Shown here in pieces: positions 10,590-21,612 of a stretch of 64,000 nucleotides of DNA (position 1 is the stretch's first letter; every line of letters starts with the position of its first letter). The position numbers and the translations under genes were made by a program. The notes below the pieces were generated by a model, which had not been told where the DNA came from, made no database searches, and worked only from the letters and a program-made list of their open reading frames with translations. This stretch comes from Diaphorobacter caeni (GTDB lineage Bacteria; Pseudomonadota; Gammaproteobacteria; Burkholderiales; Burkholderiaceae_C): contig NZ_JADKYZ010000012.1 of the NCBI RefSeq assembly GCF_015354245.1, positions 62,001 to 126,000 of the forward strand. The letters run 5' to 3'.

Positions 10590-11684
10590 TCAGAGGTTCT
10601 GAACGGGCACGTTCATCAGCAGCCAGGCCTCGAAAGCCTCGCGCGAGCTGTTGCGCAAAGCGCGTCGGAAGACCGTCTTGTCTCCCAGATAGAGGCAGTG
10701 GCGGATGACGGTGTAGGGGTTGAAGCTGCTGCCGGGATTCTGCTCGTCGAAGAACTGCTTGTAGCGCTTGACGACGGCGATGTTCTCGCGCAATAGCGCA
10801 TTGAAGCGTGCGCGCGTCACGCCGGGGGCCCAGGCGCGCACGTCGTCCACGAACATGTCGACCTTGTGCGGATCGAAATCGAAATCCTTGAAGAAATGCT
10901 GGGCGATCTTCAGAAAGGTGAACGCGTTGAGCTCGCTGCCCATGGCGATGGTCTGCCTGGGCTCCTCGCCGGGATCGGACTCATTCAGATCCGCCGTTTC
11001 GTCCACGGCCCGCAGCAGTTCGGCGTCGGTCGCGTCGCGGATCTGCCGGAATTCGCGGTCGGCGAGCTCAAACAGGGCGGAGAGCACGTTGATGCGGCGT
11101 TTCAGCTCGGCGGGGATCGACTTCTTGTACTTGATCTTGTGATCCAGCACGCTCCACGAATCCTGGATGATGGTGCGCACCTGCAGCTCGAACGGAATGT
11201 GCGCGTAGCCCGCGTTCTCGGGCAGGGCGGCCTGCTCGGCGTTGAGCCGCAGGTCCAGATGCAGGCCCTTGTAGCCGAACGAGGCCTCCGTGCTCTCGAC
11301 CGCGCTGACCTTGTCGGTCACGTCGATGACGTCGAAATAGTGGCTGACGATCTGCGCCACCTTTTCCAGCTCGTCCTCATAGAGGCACACCACGCGCAGG
11401 CCGATCAGGTCGGTGATGTAGTGCTGGATCTCATAGTCGATGCCGGATTCCTCCAGCGTCGCACGGTACTTGCGCGAGAACTTGCGCAGGCATTCCTCGC
11501 GGTCCTTGACGCGGCCCTCGACCTTGGAGATGTCGATGCCTTCCACCTGGGAGAGCACGGATTGCAGCAGTGCGATGTAGAACGCGCAGGCATGTTCCAG
11601 AACCGGCAGCTCCTGTCCATAGTATTGGCGGAACGCGTGTTCTTCGGCGGGAAGGTCTTTGTCGACGGTGAGTTGGGAGGGCAT
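10590..11684 (-). CDS. RelA/SpoT-domain alarmone synthetase-like protein with C-terminal extension
   Basis: A 364-residue protein with a nucleotidyl (p)ppGpp-synthetase fold and no HD hydrolase domain. Synthetase motifs run in order: RVKDREECLRKFSRK (58-72), DLIGLRVVCLYEDE (92-105), GYKGLHLDL (137-145), ELQVRTIIQDSW (166-177) and DHKIKYK (181-187). About 150 further residues follow, with no TGS or ACT regulatory domain recognised. This is longer than classical small alarmone synthetases (about 210-260 residues). Its architecture could fit a stand-alone pyrophosphokinase or a toxSAS/CapRel-like effector. Start chosen at ATG 11684; a further upstream start at 11747 adds an unconserved stretch. 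Biochemical output is unproven. Confidence 0.75.
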   Translation of the reverse strand: MPSQLTVDKDLPAEEHAFRQYYGQELPVLEHACAFYIALLQSVLSQVEGIDISKVEGRVKDREECLRKFSRKYRATLEESGIDYEIQHYITDLIGLRVVCLYEDELEKVAQIVSHYFDVIDVTDKVSAVESTEASFGYKGLHLDLRLNAEQAALPENAGYAHIPFELQVRTIIQDSWSVLDHKIKYKKSIPAELKRRINVLSALFELADREFRQIRDATDAELLRAVDETADLNESDPGEEPRQTIAMGSELNAFTFLKIAQHFFKDFDFDPHKVDMFVDDVRAWAPGVTRARFNALLRENIAVVKRYKQFFDEQNPGSSFNPYTVIRHCLYLGDKTVFRRALRNSSREAFEAWLLMNVPVQNL

Positions 11685-11862
11685 GCGCAATACATCCAGA
11701 AAATCCGGCTTGCCGCAAACGTCAATCGCCGCGACGGGCCGGTCCAAGGATGCTATTCCAAACCGTGCTCTCCACCGTCGTTTGCCTGTAGGAGAAAGCC
11801 ACTATTGAAAGCCATGATGCGCTTGAGCTAGCAACAGGCTCGTCGTCTCCCGAAATCAGGGC

Positions 11863-12900
11863 TCAGGCGACGGCCGTCTCTTGCGGGTTTGCGGCTGCAT
11901 TCGGCTTGGTGCGCGCGATCTGCATGACCTCGCGCGCGGGCAGATGCTTCAGGCGATGGTCGCTCCACACCTGACGCCAGCGCCGCGCCCCGGGCAGTCC
12001 GTTGCGCAGGCCCAGCATGTGGCGGGCGATCGAATACCAGTGCGTGCCGTGCTTCGCGGCCTCGTGCTCCATGTACTCCACCATGCGTTCTTCCACGAGT
12101 TCACGGGTGAGCCCGTTTGGCGCATCGCCGTAGAACACCTCGTCCCAGCGCGCGAGCCACCATGGGTTGTGATAGGCCTCGCGGCCCACCATCACGCCAT
12201 CGAGCACCTCGAGCTGTTCCAGCACCGCGCTGTCGGCAACGAATCCGCCGTTGATCGCGATCGTCAGTTGCGGAAAGTCCTTCTTCAATTGCGCCACCAC
12301 GTCATAGCGCAGCGGTGGAATCTCGCGGTTCTCCTTGGGAGACAGCCCTTTGAGCCAGGCGTTGCGCGCATGGGCGATGAACACCGTGCAGCCCGCGTCG
12401 GCCACCGTGCCCACGAAATCGCGCACGAAACCATATTCTTCCACCTTGTCGATGCCGATCCGGTGCTTGACCGTCACGGGCACGGACACCGCGTCCACCA
12501 TGGCCTTCACGCAATCGGCCACCAGCTGCGGCTCGTTCATCAGGCAGGCGCCGAACGCGCCACGCTGCACCCGCTCGCTGGGGCAGCCGCAGTTCAGATT
12601 GATTTCGTCATAGCCCCATTGCTCACCGAGCTTGGCGCTGTGCGCCAGATCGGCCGGCTCGCTTCCGCCCAGCTGCAGCGCGACCGGATGCTCGGCCTCG
12701 CCAAAGCGCAGATGGCGCTCCACGTCCCCATGCACCAGCGCGCCGGTCGTCACCATCTCGGTGTAGAGCAGCGTGTGGCGGCTCAGCAGACGGTGCAGAT
12801 GGCGGCAATGACGGTCGGTCCAGTCCATCATCGGCGCAACGGACGTGCGCCATGGGCTGAAAGCGGGGGAGGTGGATGGGGTGTCTTTGTCAGTGTTCAT
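11863..12900 (-). CDS. dusA: tRNA-dihydrouridine(20/20a) synthase
   Basis: FMN-dependent reductase of uridine 20/20a in the tRNA D-loop; 345 residues. Family marks are the N-terminal VAPMMDWTDRHCRHLHRLLS, the catalytic-Cys region INLNCGCPSERVQRGAFGA, VTVKHRIGID, and the FMN-phosphate site INGGF...VMVGREAYHNPW. These distinguish DusA from DusB and DusC. A stand-alone gene, with 178 bases to the next minus-strand gene. Confidence 0.93.
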   Translation of the reverse strand: MNTDKDTPSTSPAFSPWRTSVAPMMDWTDRHCRHLHRLLSRHTLLYTEMVTTGALVHGDVERHLRFGEAEHPVALQLGGSEPADLAHSAKLGEQWGYDEINLNCGCPSERVQRGAFGACLMNEPQLVADCVKAMVDAVSVPVTVKHRIGIDKVEEYGFVRDFVGTVADAGCTVFIAHARNAWLKGLSPKENREIPPLRYDVVAQLKKDFPQLTIAINGGFVADSAVLEQLEVLDGVMVGREAYHNPWWLARWDEVFYGDAPNGLTRELVEERMVEYMEHEAAKHGTHWYSIARHMLGLRNGLPGARRWRQVWSDHRLKHLPAREVMQIARTKPNAAANPQETAVA

Positions 12901-12950
12901 GCTGGATCCGGGCGCCGCGTGCGACGCGTCCTGCCTCCCGGCAAGCGCCG

Positions 12951-12979
12951 AAAACGCCCGAACGCATCAAGCGTTCGGG
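12951..12979 (-). terminator. Rho-independent terminator after the acyl-CoA synthetase gene
   Basis: Stem CCCGAACGC (12957-12965) and GCGTTCGGG (12971-12979) with the five-base loop ATCAA. Read on the minus strand, the hairpin is followed by CGTTTTC, a short T run. It lies about 130 bases beyond the synthetase stop. Confidence 0.7.
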
Positions 12980-13106
12980 GGCGGCGCGACCTTCGGGAGA
13001 AGGCCGCTATTGTGCACTTGCCGTGCTTGCACCTGCACGCGCGAGGCTTTCGCTCACTGCCCGGGCTTCAGCGCAAATCCTGCCGATACGGTTTCACCGA
13101 CAAGAA

Positions 13107-14957
13107 TCAGCGCGGCGCGGGCTTGTTGTACATCGCGTCGATGGCCTCGCCGTAGTAGCCCATGAGGTTGTTGCGCTTGAGCTTGAGCGTGGGGGTCATG
13201 AAGGTGTTTTCAATCGTCCATGGCTCGCGCGTGAGGTGCACCGCGCGCGGCACGGCGTAGCGGGCGAAGCTTGTGGTCTGCCTCGTGATGCGGTCCAGCG
13301 CCGCCTTCTCTACCGCGGGCTTGCCGAGGCTGGCTGGGTCTTCAGGGTCCAGTTGGAGGTCGGCGGCGAGCTTGCGCCATTCCTCCTCGTTGACGGAGGC
13401 CACACAGGCGATGAATGGGCGGTTCTCGCCGACGACGAAGGCCTGCGCGAACAGCGGATCGGCGGTGATCGCCATTTCGAGGTCGCCCGGGGGGATCTTC
13501 TCGCCGGTCGATGTGACGATGATTTCCTTGATGCGTCCCAGAATGCGGATGCGGCCGCCGTCCACCAGTTCGGCCTGATCGCCCGTGCGCAGCCAGCCGT
13601 CCTCGGTCATGATGCGCGCGGTGTCTTCCGGCCGATTCCAGTAGCCCTTCATGACGATGGGGCCGCGTACCTGCAGTTCGCGGTTCTCGCCGATGCGTGC
13701 TTCGACGCCTGGCAATGCGCGGCCGACGGTGGACGGGTCGTTGTCGGTCAGCGTGTTGACCGAGACGACGGGCGTGGTTTCCGTCATGCCGTAGCCCTGA
13801 ATCAGCGGCAGCCCGAGGCCCAGAAAGCACTTGGCGATGCTGGGCGAAAGCGGTGCGCCGCCGCTGACCGCCACGCGCACGCGGCCACCGAATTTCTCCA
13901 GAAGCGGCTTGGCGACAAGCGCGCGCAGCAGCGGCCAAGGCAGGGCGCGCATCCAGCCGCCGGTGTCGTCGCCGTCCTCCTTGGGGGCTGGCAGGCCCTG
14001 TGCGGCACAGAACTTGCGCCAGCCCACGGTCTGCGCGGCCTGAAAGAGCTGCATCTTGAAGCCCGATGACGACAGCACCTCCAGCATCTTGGCGTGCACA
14101 CGTTCGTAGATGCGCGGCACGGAGACCAGAATGGTCGGCTTCACGATCATCATGTCCTGCGCGATCAGCGCGACGGAGCGTGCATAGGCCACGCAGCTGC
14201 CCGAGGCAATGGCGAGGTAGTAGCCGCCGGTGCGCTCGAAGGTGTGCGACAGCGGCAGGAACGACAGGAACACGTCCGAGGCGACCGGCGAGATGCGCTG
14301 CATCACCGCCTTCACGTCGGCGATCACGTTGGCGTGCGTGAGCATCACGCCCTTGGGCTTGCCGGTGGTGCCGCTGGTGTAGACGATGGCCGCCAGATCA
14401 TCCGGAGCGGGCGGCGGCGGCAGCGCCTGGTCGGCGGGTGCGGCATCCAGCCATTCACCGAGCGGCGCCACGGGAATCTCATGGGATGGCTTGTCGCCGG
14501 TGGCGGGAAGCGCCTCGCCGGTCGCGATGACCACGCCGCGCAGGTGCGGAAAGCTGTCACAGGCGTCCGCGATGTGCTGCCATTGCGCGCTGTCGGTCAA
14601 CACCAGCAGCGAGACCTCGGCATCGTTGAGGATGTAGGCGATGCTGCCGGGGTTGTCGATGGCGTGCAGCGGCACAGGCGCGCAGCCGGTCGCCATGACC
14701 GCCTGATCGATGCACATGGCGTTCAGGCCATTGGGCAGAAGAATGGCCACATGCGACTTCTCGGGAAGGCCCGTCATGGCCAGCGCGCGGGAATAGCGGG
14801 CGATTTCGGCCTCGGCTTCGCGCCAGTTCAGGCTTTTCCATTCGCCGTGAGAATCACACTGGCGGTAGGCCTCGCCCTCTGGCGTGAGGCGCGCGCGCGT
14901 GGCGAACAATGCTGGAAGGGTATGGACGTCTTGTAGTTCAGTGACAGGCGAATTCAT
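13107..14957 (-). CDS. long-chain fatty acyl-CoA synthetase / AMP-dependent ligase (FadD15-type)
   Basis: ANL-superfamily enzyme of 616 residues that activates a carboxylic acid to its acyl-CoA through an acyl-adenylate. Motifs are the P-loop YTSGTTGKPKGVMLTH, GYGMTETTP, the TGD motif in WLRTGDQAEL, and GRIKEIIVTSTGEKI near the end. The length and the insertion after the P-loop fit the large FadD15/long-chain group rather than short acetyl-CoA synthetases. Start at ATG 14957 (MNSPVTELQDVHTLP). The natural substrate cannot be read from sequence; fatty acids are the default guess. Confidence 0.85.
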   Translation of the reverse strand: MNSPVTELQDVHTLPALFATRARLTPEGEAYRQCDSHGEWKSLNWREAEAEIARYSRALAMTGLPEKSHVAILLPNGLNAMCIDQAVMATGCAPVPLHAIDNPGSIAYILNDAEVSLLVLTDSAQWQHIADACDSFPHLRGVVIATGEALPATGDKPSHEIPVAPLGEWLDAAPADQALPPPPAPDDLAAIVYTSGTTGKPKGVMLTHANVIADVKAVMQRISPVASDVFLSFLPLSHTFERTGGYYLAIASGSCVAYARSVALIAQDMMIVKPTILVSVPRIYERVHAKMLEVLSSSGFKMQLFQAAQTVGWRKFCAAQGLPAPKEDGDDTGGWMRALPWPLLRALVAKPLLEKFGGRVRVAVSGGAPLSPSIAKCFLGLGLPLIQGYGMTETTPVVSVNTLTDNDPSTVGRALPGVEARIGENRELQVRGPIVMKGYWNRPEDTARIMTEDGWLRTGDQAELVDGGRIRILGRIKEIIVTSTGEKIPPGDLEMAITADPLFAQAFVVGENRPFIACVASVNEEEWRKLAADLQLDPEDPASLGKPAVEKAALDRITRQTTSFARYAVPRAVHLTREPWTIENTFMTPTLKLKRNNLMGYYGEAIDAMYNKPAPR

Positions 14958-15147
14958 GCGGCAACCAGTGAGGGAGACGGCGGCAGGCATGGAGTGGCGC
15001 GGGTGTACCCGGCTTGTCTGCATGCCTGCATCAAAGCCAATCATCTTACCCATAGAAGGGAATACCCGGACCGGATCCTGTCGCGCGGGTTTGAAATGTC
15101 CGAGAAAGATGTGACGAGGCGTCAGCGCGCGTCATCATCAGCAGGGG

Positions 15148-15783
15148 CTAACCGGCCGCGTTCAGCCCCTGCATGAAATGCGTCTGCATCGCGCGGCGTG
15201 CGGCCTCAGGGTCGCGGGCGTCAAAGGCCGCCATGATGATCGCGTGTTCATGGAGGGAGTCGGCGATGCGCCCGGACTTGAGCAGCGAGTTGTGGCGGCT
15301 GAGCTTCATGACCCGGCGCAGATCCTGCACCATCTGGAACAGCCATTTGTTGGCCGTGGCCTCGAGCACGCGCATGTGGAACTGCTCGTTGATGTTGAAG
15401 AATTTCTTGCGGTCCAGCGTGGCCTGCTCCAGCTCGGCGTGCAGCGCGTGCAGCTCGGCGAGCTGCAGGGGGCTTGCGAACTCGGCGACCCAGGCGGCCG
15501 CGTCGCTCTCGAGCAGGGCGAGCAGGTGATAGACCTGCTTCATGTCCTCGTGCGTCACCTCGGTCACCCAGGCGCCGCGCCGCACCTTCATGGTGATCAG
15601 TCCTTCGGACGCCAGCACCTTGAGCGCCTCGCGCAGCGGTGTGCGGCTGATGCCGAATTCCTCCGCGATCTTCGCCTCGTCGATCCAACTGCCGGGAGTG
15701 AGCTCGTCCGAAAAGATGCGCTGACGCAGCAATTCGGCAACTTCTTCGTACAACGCGCGCGGGGAAAGGGTGGCAATGCTCAT
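15148..15783 (-). CDS. GntR family transcriptional regulator (FadR/FCD subfamily)
   Basis: A 211-residue repressor-type regulator. The N-terminal winged helix has ALYEEVAELLRQRIFSDELTPGSW and EFGISRTPLREALKVLASEGL, the classic GntR pattern. The C-terminal all-helical FCD effector domain has conserved His and Asp/Glu residues in EQFHMRVLEATAN and LHEHAIIMAAFDARD. ATG 15783 is taken as start. It is divergent from the methylmalonyl-CoA mutase operon and shares a 396-base promoter region, so control of that operon is likely but unproven. Confidence 0.88.
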   Translation of the reverse strand: MSIATLSPRALYEEVAELLRQRIFSDELTPGSWIDEAKIAEEFGISRTPLREALKVLASEGLITMKVRRGAWVTEVTHEDMKQVYHLLALLESDAAAWVAEFASPLQLAELHALHAELEQATLDRKKFFNINEQFHMRVLEATANKWLFQMVQDLRRVMKLSRHNSLLKSGRIADSLHEHAIIMAAFDARDPEAARRAMQTHFMQGLNAAG

Positions 15784-16179
15784 AGGTAGGGGCGAGATTC
15801 TAGGGGGAAGCGGCGTAGTCGACAGAGACGATGCGGTTGTAAGGCGTGTTGTAAGAAACTTGTGCGACAGTCGCGGCCGCTTGCGTTCTGGCAGCTGCGT
15901 TGTCCGGCCTGTCAACAAACAAGCCATCGATTTTTGATAAAAGTCGCAGATCAGTCGCTAGAATTGACGTTTACGTAAACGTGATTCTTCACAATCATGG
16001 TTTACACGAATCACCTTGGCGACATTCCTGTGACTTGAATTTCCGACAAAGATATGACAATTTACGCTGAATTCAAAATTTTGGATCAATAATTATGAAT
16101 TCGCTACGTCTTTTTGCATAACGAAATTTGGCGCACCCTTCAGGTAACCCTCCAACTTCTTCCAAAGACTCCATTTGCC
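15784..16179. promoter_or_regulatory. divergent promoter region between the gntR gene and the mutase operon
   Basis: 396 bases without a gene. AT content rises sharply from about 15930 to 16130. It holds a perfect 16-base palindrome (15967-15982) and several possible -10 boxes before the mutase start at 16180. A short upstream in-frame ATG at 16114 precedes the accepted start, but the peptide it would add looks non-conserved. Confidence 0.6.
15964..15995 (+). promoter_or_regulatory. palindromic operator in a MerR-type spaced promoter before the mutase gene
   Basis: ACGTTTACGTAAACGT (15967-15982) is a perfect 16-base palindrome. It lies between a possible -35 TTGACG (15964-15969) and a possible -10 CACAAT (15990-15995), with a 20-base spacer. 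Long spacers filled by a dyad are typical of MerR-family activators, and ACGTAAACG-like sites are known for LiuR in acyl-CoA catabolism. No MerR gene of that kind is in the window, and the neighbouring GntR protein is the other candidate. Confidence 0.45.
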
Positions 16180-18348
16180 ATGACCGAAGCCTCCAAACCC
16201 CGTGACAACTTTGCCTCCTCCAGCATGGAAGACTGGCAGAAAGCCGCCGCCAAGTCCGCCCCCAATGGCGACGTGTCGGCCCTGAACTGGATCACGCCGG
16301 ACGGCATTTCGGTCAAGCCGCTGTACACGGCCGATGACACCGCGGGTCTGCAGTACACCAACACGCTGCCCGGCATGGAGCCCTACATCCGTGGCCCGCA
16401 GGCGACGATGTACGCCGTGCGCCCGTGGACGATCCGCCAGTACGCGGGTTTCTCCACCGCCGAAGAGTCCAACGCGTTCTACCGCAAGGCGCTGGCTGCG
16501 GGCGGGCAGGGCGTTTCGGTGGCGTTCGATCTGGCAACGCACCGTGGTTACGACTCCGACCATCCGCGCGTGACGGGTGATGTGGGCAAGGCCGGTGTGG
16601 CGATTGACTCGGTCGAGGACATGAAGATCCTGTTCGACCAGATTCCGCTGGACAAGGTGTCTGTCTCGATGACCATGAACGGTGCGGTGCTGCCCGTGCT
16701 GGCTGGTTACGTGGTGGCTGCTGAAGAGCAGGGCGTCTCGCAGGACAAGCTCTCCGGAACCATTCAGAACGACATTCTGAAGGAGTTCATGGTGCGCAAC
16801 ACCTATATCTACCCGCCCAAGCCGTCGATGAAGATCATCGGCGACATCATCGAGTACACGAGCAAGAACATGCCCAAGTTCAACTCGATCTCGATCTCGG
16901 GCTATCACATGCAGGAAGCCGGTGCGAACCAAGCGTTGGAACTTGCCTTCACGCTGGCGGACGGCAAGGAATACGTGAAGACCGCCACCGCCAAGGGCAT
17001 GGACGTGGACGATTTCGCGGGCCGCCTGTCGTTCTTCTGGGCGATCGGCATGAACTTCTACCTGGAAATCGCCAAGATGCGCGCAGCCCGCCTGCTGTGG
17101 TGCCGCATCATGAAGGGTTTCGACGCGAAGAAGCCCAAGAGCCTGATGCTGCGCACGCACTGCCAGACGTCCGGCTGGTCGCTCACCGAGCAGGACCCGT
17201 ACAACAATGTCGTGCGCACCACCATCGAGGCGATGGCCGCGGTGTTCGGCGGCACGCAATCGCTGCATACCAACGCGCTGGATGAAGCCATCGCGCTGCC
17301 CACCGAGTTCTCGGCCCGCATCGCCCGCAACACGCAGCTCATCATTCAGGAAGAAACCCACATCACCAGCGTGATCGATCCTTGGGCCGGCTCCTACATG
17401 ATGGAAAAGCTCACGCAGGACATGGCCGATGCCGCCTGGAAGATCATCGAAGAAGTCGAAGAAATGGGCGGCATGACCGCTGCCGTGGATTCGGGCTGGG
17501 CCAAGCTCAAGATCGAAGCCGCCGCCGCCGAGAAGCAGGCGCGCATCGACTCGGGCAAGGACGTGATCGTCGGCGTGAACAAGTACAAGCTCGCCAAGGA
17601 AGACGCGGTCGACATCCTCGAAGTGGACAACGTGAAGGTGCGCGACAACCAGATCAAGCGCCTGAACGACATGAAGGCAAAGCGCGACGAAGCCGCAGTG
17701 CAGGCGGCGCTCGCCGCATTGACTGCGGCCGCCAAGTCGGGCGAGGGCAATCTGCTGGATCTGGCGATCAAGGCCATCCGACTGCGCGCCACCGTGGGCG
17801 AAGTCTCCGACGCGCTCGAAAAGGAATTCGGCCGCCATCGTGCCGATACACAGAAGGTGACCGGTGTGTACGCTGCTGCTTATGACTCCGCTGAAGGCTG
17901 GGAAAAGCTCAAGGGCGAAATCAATGAAGCCTCTGAAAACCTGGGCCGCCGACCCCGCGTGATGATCGCCAAGCTCGGTCAGGACGGCCACGATCGCGGC
18001 GCCAAGGTGGTTGCCACCGCGTTCGCCGATCTGGGCTTTGACGTGGACATGGGCCCGCTGTTCCAGACCCCCGAAGAATGCGCGCGCCAGGCCATTGAAA
18101 ACGACGTGCACGCCGTGGGCGTCTCGACGCTCGCGGCCGGCCACAAGACGCTGGTGCCCGCGATCATCGAGGAACTCAAGAAGCAGGGCGCGGACGACAT
18201 CATCGTGTTCGTCGGCGGCGTGATCCCCGCTCAGGACTACGACTACCTCTACAGCGCAGGCGTGAAGGGCGTTTACGGCCCAGGCACGCCGATTCCGGCG
18301 AGCGCCAAGGACGTGCTCGAGCAGATCCGAAAGGCACAGGCAGCGTGA
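16180..18348 (+). CDS. methylmalonyl-CoA mutase (single-chain, adenosylcobalamin-dependent)
   Basis: Interconverts (R)-methylmalonyl-CoA and succinyl-CoA. It is 722 residues, the length of the single-polypeptide type (Sbm/ScpA about 714). The N-terminal TIM-barrel substrate domain contains [30 protein letters not shown] and [20 protein letters not shown]. The C-terminal B12-binding domain carries [11 protein letters not shown], with the cobalt-ligating His604, then STLAAGH and GGVIP. Start is ATG 16180 ([10 protein letters not shown]). The stop overlaps the meaB GTG by four bases. Confidence 0.96.
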   Translation: MTEASKPRDNFASSSMEDWQKAAAKSAPNGDVSALNWITPDGISVKPLYTADDTAGLQYTNTLPGMEPYIRGPQATMYAVRPWTIRQYAGFSTAEESNAFYRKALAAGGQGVSVAFDLATHRGYDSDHPRVTGDVGKAGVAIDSVEDMKILFDQIPLDKVSVSMTMNGAVLPVLAGYVVAAEEQGVSQDKLSGTIQNDILKEFMVRNTYIYPPKPSMKIIGDIIEYTSKNMPKFNSISISGYHMQEAGANQALELAFTLADGKEYVKTATAKGMDVDDFAGRLSFFWAIGMNFYLEIAKMRAARLLWCRIMKGFDAKKPKSLMLRTHCQTSGWSLTEQDPYNNVVRTTIEAMAAVFGGTQSLHTNALDEAIALPTEFSARIARNTQLIIQEETHITSVIDPWAGSYMMEKLTQDMADAAWKIIEEVEEMGGMTAAVDSGWAKLKIEAAAAEKQARIDSGKDVIVGVNKYKLAKEDAVDILEVDNVKVRDNQIKRLNDMKAKRDEAAVQAALAALTAAAKSGEGNLLDLAIKAIRLRATVGEVSDALEKEFGRHRADTQKVTGVYAAAYDSAEGWEKLKGEINEASENLGRRPRVMIAKLGQDGHDRGAKVVATAFADLGFDVDMGPLFQTPEECARQAIENDVHAVGVSTLAAGHKTLVPAIIEELKKQGADDIIVFVGGVIPAQDYDYLYSAGVKGVYGPGTPIPASAKDVLEQIRKAQAA

Positions 18349-19358
18349 CCCCGGCGGAGTTGTTGACCGGTATTCTGCAGGGCAGTCCTGCGGTGCAGCG
18401 GCGTGCCATGGCCAAGGCCATCACGCTGCTCGAATCGACCCGCGCCGACCATCGCGCGCAGGCCGACGAGCTGCTCACCGCCATGCTGCCGCACACCGGA
18501 AAGTCCTTTCGCCTCGGCATCAGCGGCGTGCCCGGCGTCGGCAAGTCGACCTTCATCGAAACGCTGGGCCTGCACCTCATCGGCAAGGGCCTGCGCGTGG
18601 CTGTGCTGGCGATCGACCCGTCGTCCACCGTCTCCGGTGGCTCGATTCTGGGCGACAAGACGCGCATGGAGCAGCTCTCGGTCCACCTGAGCGCCTACAT
18701 CCGTCCGAGTCCGTCGAGCGGCACGCTGGGTGGCGTGGCCGAGAAGACGCGCGAGGCCATGCTGGTCTGCGAAGCGGCTGGCTATGACGTGGTGATCGTC
18801 GAGACCGTCGGCGTCGGCCAGAGCGAAATCGCGGTGCACGGCATGACCGACATGTTCTGCGTGCTGCAGCTGCCCAACGCGGGCGACGACCTTCAGGCCA
18901 TCAAGAAGGGCGTGATGGAGCTGGCCGATCTGGTGGTCATCAACAAGGCCGACATCGATCCGCATGCCGCCACGCGTGCGCAGGCGCAGATCACATCGAG
19001 CCTGCGACTGCTCGGCATGCACGGCAACCCCGATCACGCGCACCACAACGAGCTGCTGTGGCAGCCGCGCGTGGTGCAGATCAGCGCGCTGAAGGGCGAT
19101 GGCGTCGACAGTTTCTGGAACGCCGTCGAGGAATTCCGACGCCTGCAGACCGCCAACGGCAAGCTGCAGACGCGCCGCGAAAAACAGTCGCTCTCATGGA
19201 TGTGGGAGCGCATCGACTTCGGTCTCAAACAGGCGTTTCGCCAGCATCCGCAAGTGCGCGGGCTGCTGTCGCAAATGCAATCCGATGTGGCGGCGGGCCG
19301 AATGGCCGCCTCCACCGCCGCGCGCGCCTTGCTCGCGGCACAAAGCACACCCAACTGA
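18345..19358 (+). CDS. meaB: methylmalonyl-CoA mutase-associated GTPase MeaB
   Basis: G3E-type P-loop GTPase that guards and reactivates the mutase and gates cobalamin loading. It is 337 residues. Walker [10 protein letters not shown] is at 61-69, followed by [20 protein letters not shown], the [10 protein letters not shown] segment and the base-recognition NKAD. It starts with GTG at 18345 inside the mutase stop codon (GTGA overlap), indicating tight translational coupling. Confidence 0.95.
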   Translation: MTPAELLTGILQGSPAVQRRAMAKAITLLESTRADHRAQADELLTAMLPHTGKSFRLGISGVPGVGKSTFIETLGLHLIGKGLRVAVLAIDPSSTVSGGSILGDKTRMEQLSVHLSAYIRPSPSSGTLGGVAEKTREAMLVCEAAGYDVVIVETVGVGQSEIAVHGMTDMFCVLQLPNAGDDLQAIKKGVMELADLVVINKADIDPHAATRAQAQITSSLRLLGMHGNPDHAHHNELLWQPRVVQISALKGDGVDSFWNAVEEFRRLQTANGKLQTRREKQSLSWMWERIDFGLKQAFRQHPQVRGLLSQMQSDVAAGRMAASTAARALLAAQSTPN

Positions 19359-19405
19359 TTCATTCAATTGCCATCTCTCACGGTATTTCACTGAAAGAAG
19401 CGACC

Positions 19406-20938
<1,533 letters not shown>

Positions 20939-20946
20939 ATTCCACT

Positions 20947-21591
20947 ATGACCAAGGTTCGATTCGATCCCCAGACGTATGCAGGTCTTGAGCGACTTGGA
21001 CGTGTGGCGCTCTCCGAGAACTTTCACATGCGCGAGTTTCTGTACAGCGAGATAGCTGTTCAATATGGGTTGCGCAATGTTCCCGACCGAGAGTTGCTCG
21101 ACGTCGCCATAGAGGCGGGCACCCAGTTGTGCTCTCAGCTTCTGGAGCCAATCCAGCAGCAGTTTGGACGCATTCATGTTCGCTCGGGATACCGAAGTTT
21201 CGAAGTGAATGCAGCTGGTGTGAATCGACACAATTGTGCCGCCGACAATCGGGGATTTCACACGTGGGATCATGCCAGCGAGCACCATGGTGTTGGCGCG
21301 ACGGCTTGCATCAGCGTGCCGAGGATTTCACGTCAGGTGCTCTTGGGCCTGGTTCCCTACGAATCGATTGCTTGGTGGATTCATGATCACCTACCTGCTT
21401 GGAGCCATCTGGAGTTTTTTGCAACGCCGGAGCACTCCGATGAGGTGTGTTTCAACATTGGATGGCTTGAAAAGCCATTGAAGACCATGACGACCTGGCG
21501 AGGTGGGCCTCGGGCGCTGCACAAGTGCCTGCCATCCGTCGAAGACAGAGTAAAGCTGTCTCAAACATTAGTGAATGCGTGCGGCGTTTAA
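20947..21591 (+). CDS. peptidase M15-like protein inserted between pccB and pccA
   Basis: A 214-residue protein from ATG 20947, eight bases after pccB. The N-terminal half has the M15A (D-Ala-D-Ala carboxypeptidase-like) pattern: SENFHMREFLYSEIAVQYG (23-41), LLEPIQQQFG (65-74) and HVRSGYRS (77-84). In place of the usual HxxGxAxD zinc motif it has HGVGATAC (114-121), where Cys121 stands for the ligand Asp. WSHLEFF (152-158) could supply the second His. No signal peptide is seen. Two sampled 60-base lines count 52-53% G+C, against 68% in a pccA line, suggesting later acquisition. Its link to propionyl-CoA metabolism is unknown. Confidence 0.6.
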   Translation: MTKVRFDPQTYAGLERLGRVALSENFHMREFLYSEIAVQYGLRNVPDRELLDVAIEAGTQLCSQLLEPIQQQFGRIHVRSGYRSFEVNAAGVNRHNCAADNRGFHTWDHASEHHGVGATACISVPRISRQVLLGLVPYESIAWWIHDHLPAWSHLEFFATPEHSDEVCFNIGWLEKPLKTMTTWRGGPRALHKCLPSVEDRVKLSQTLVNACGV

Positions 21592-21612
21592 GCCGCAGAT
21601 TCAGGAGTTCTT

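Noticed and set aside
16093..18144. 683-codon minus-strand open frame opposite the methylmalonyl-CoA mutase
   Set aside because: Antisense shadow; the mutase motifs on the plus strand are unmistakable.
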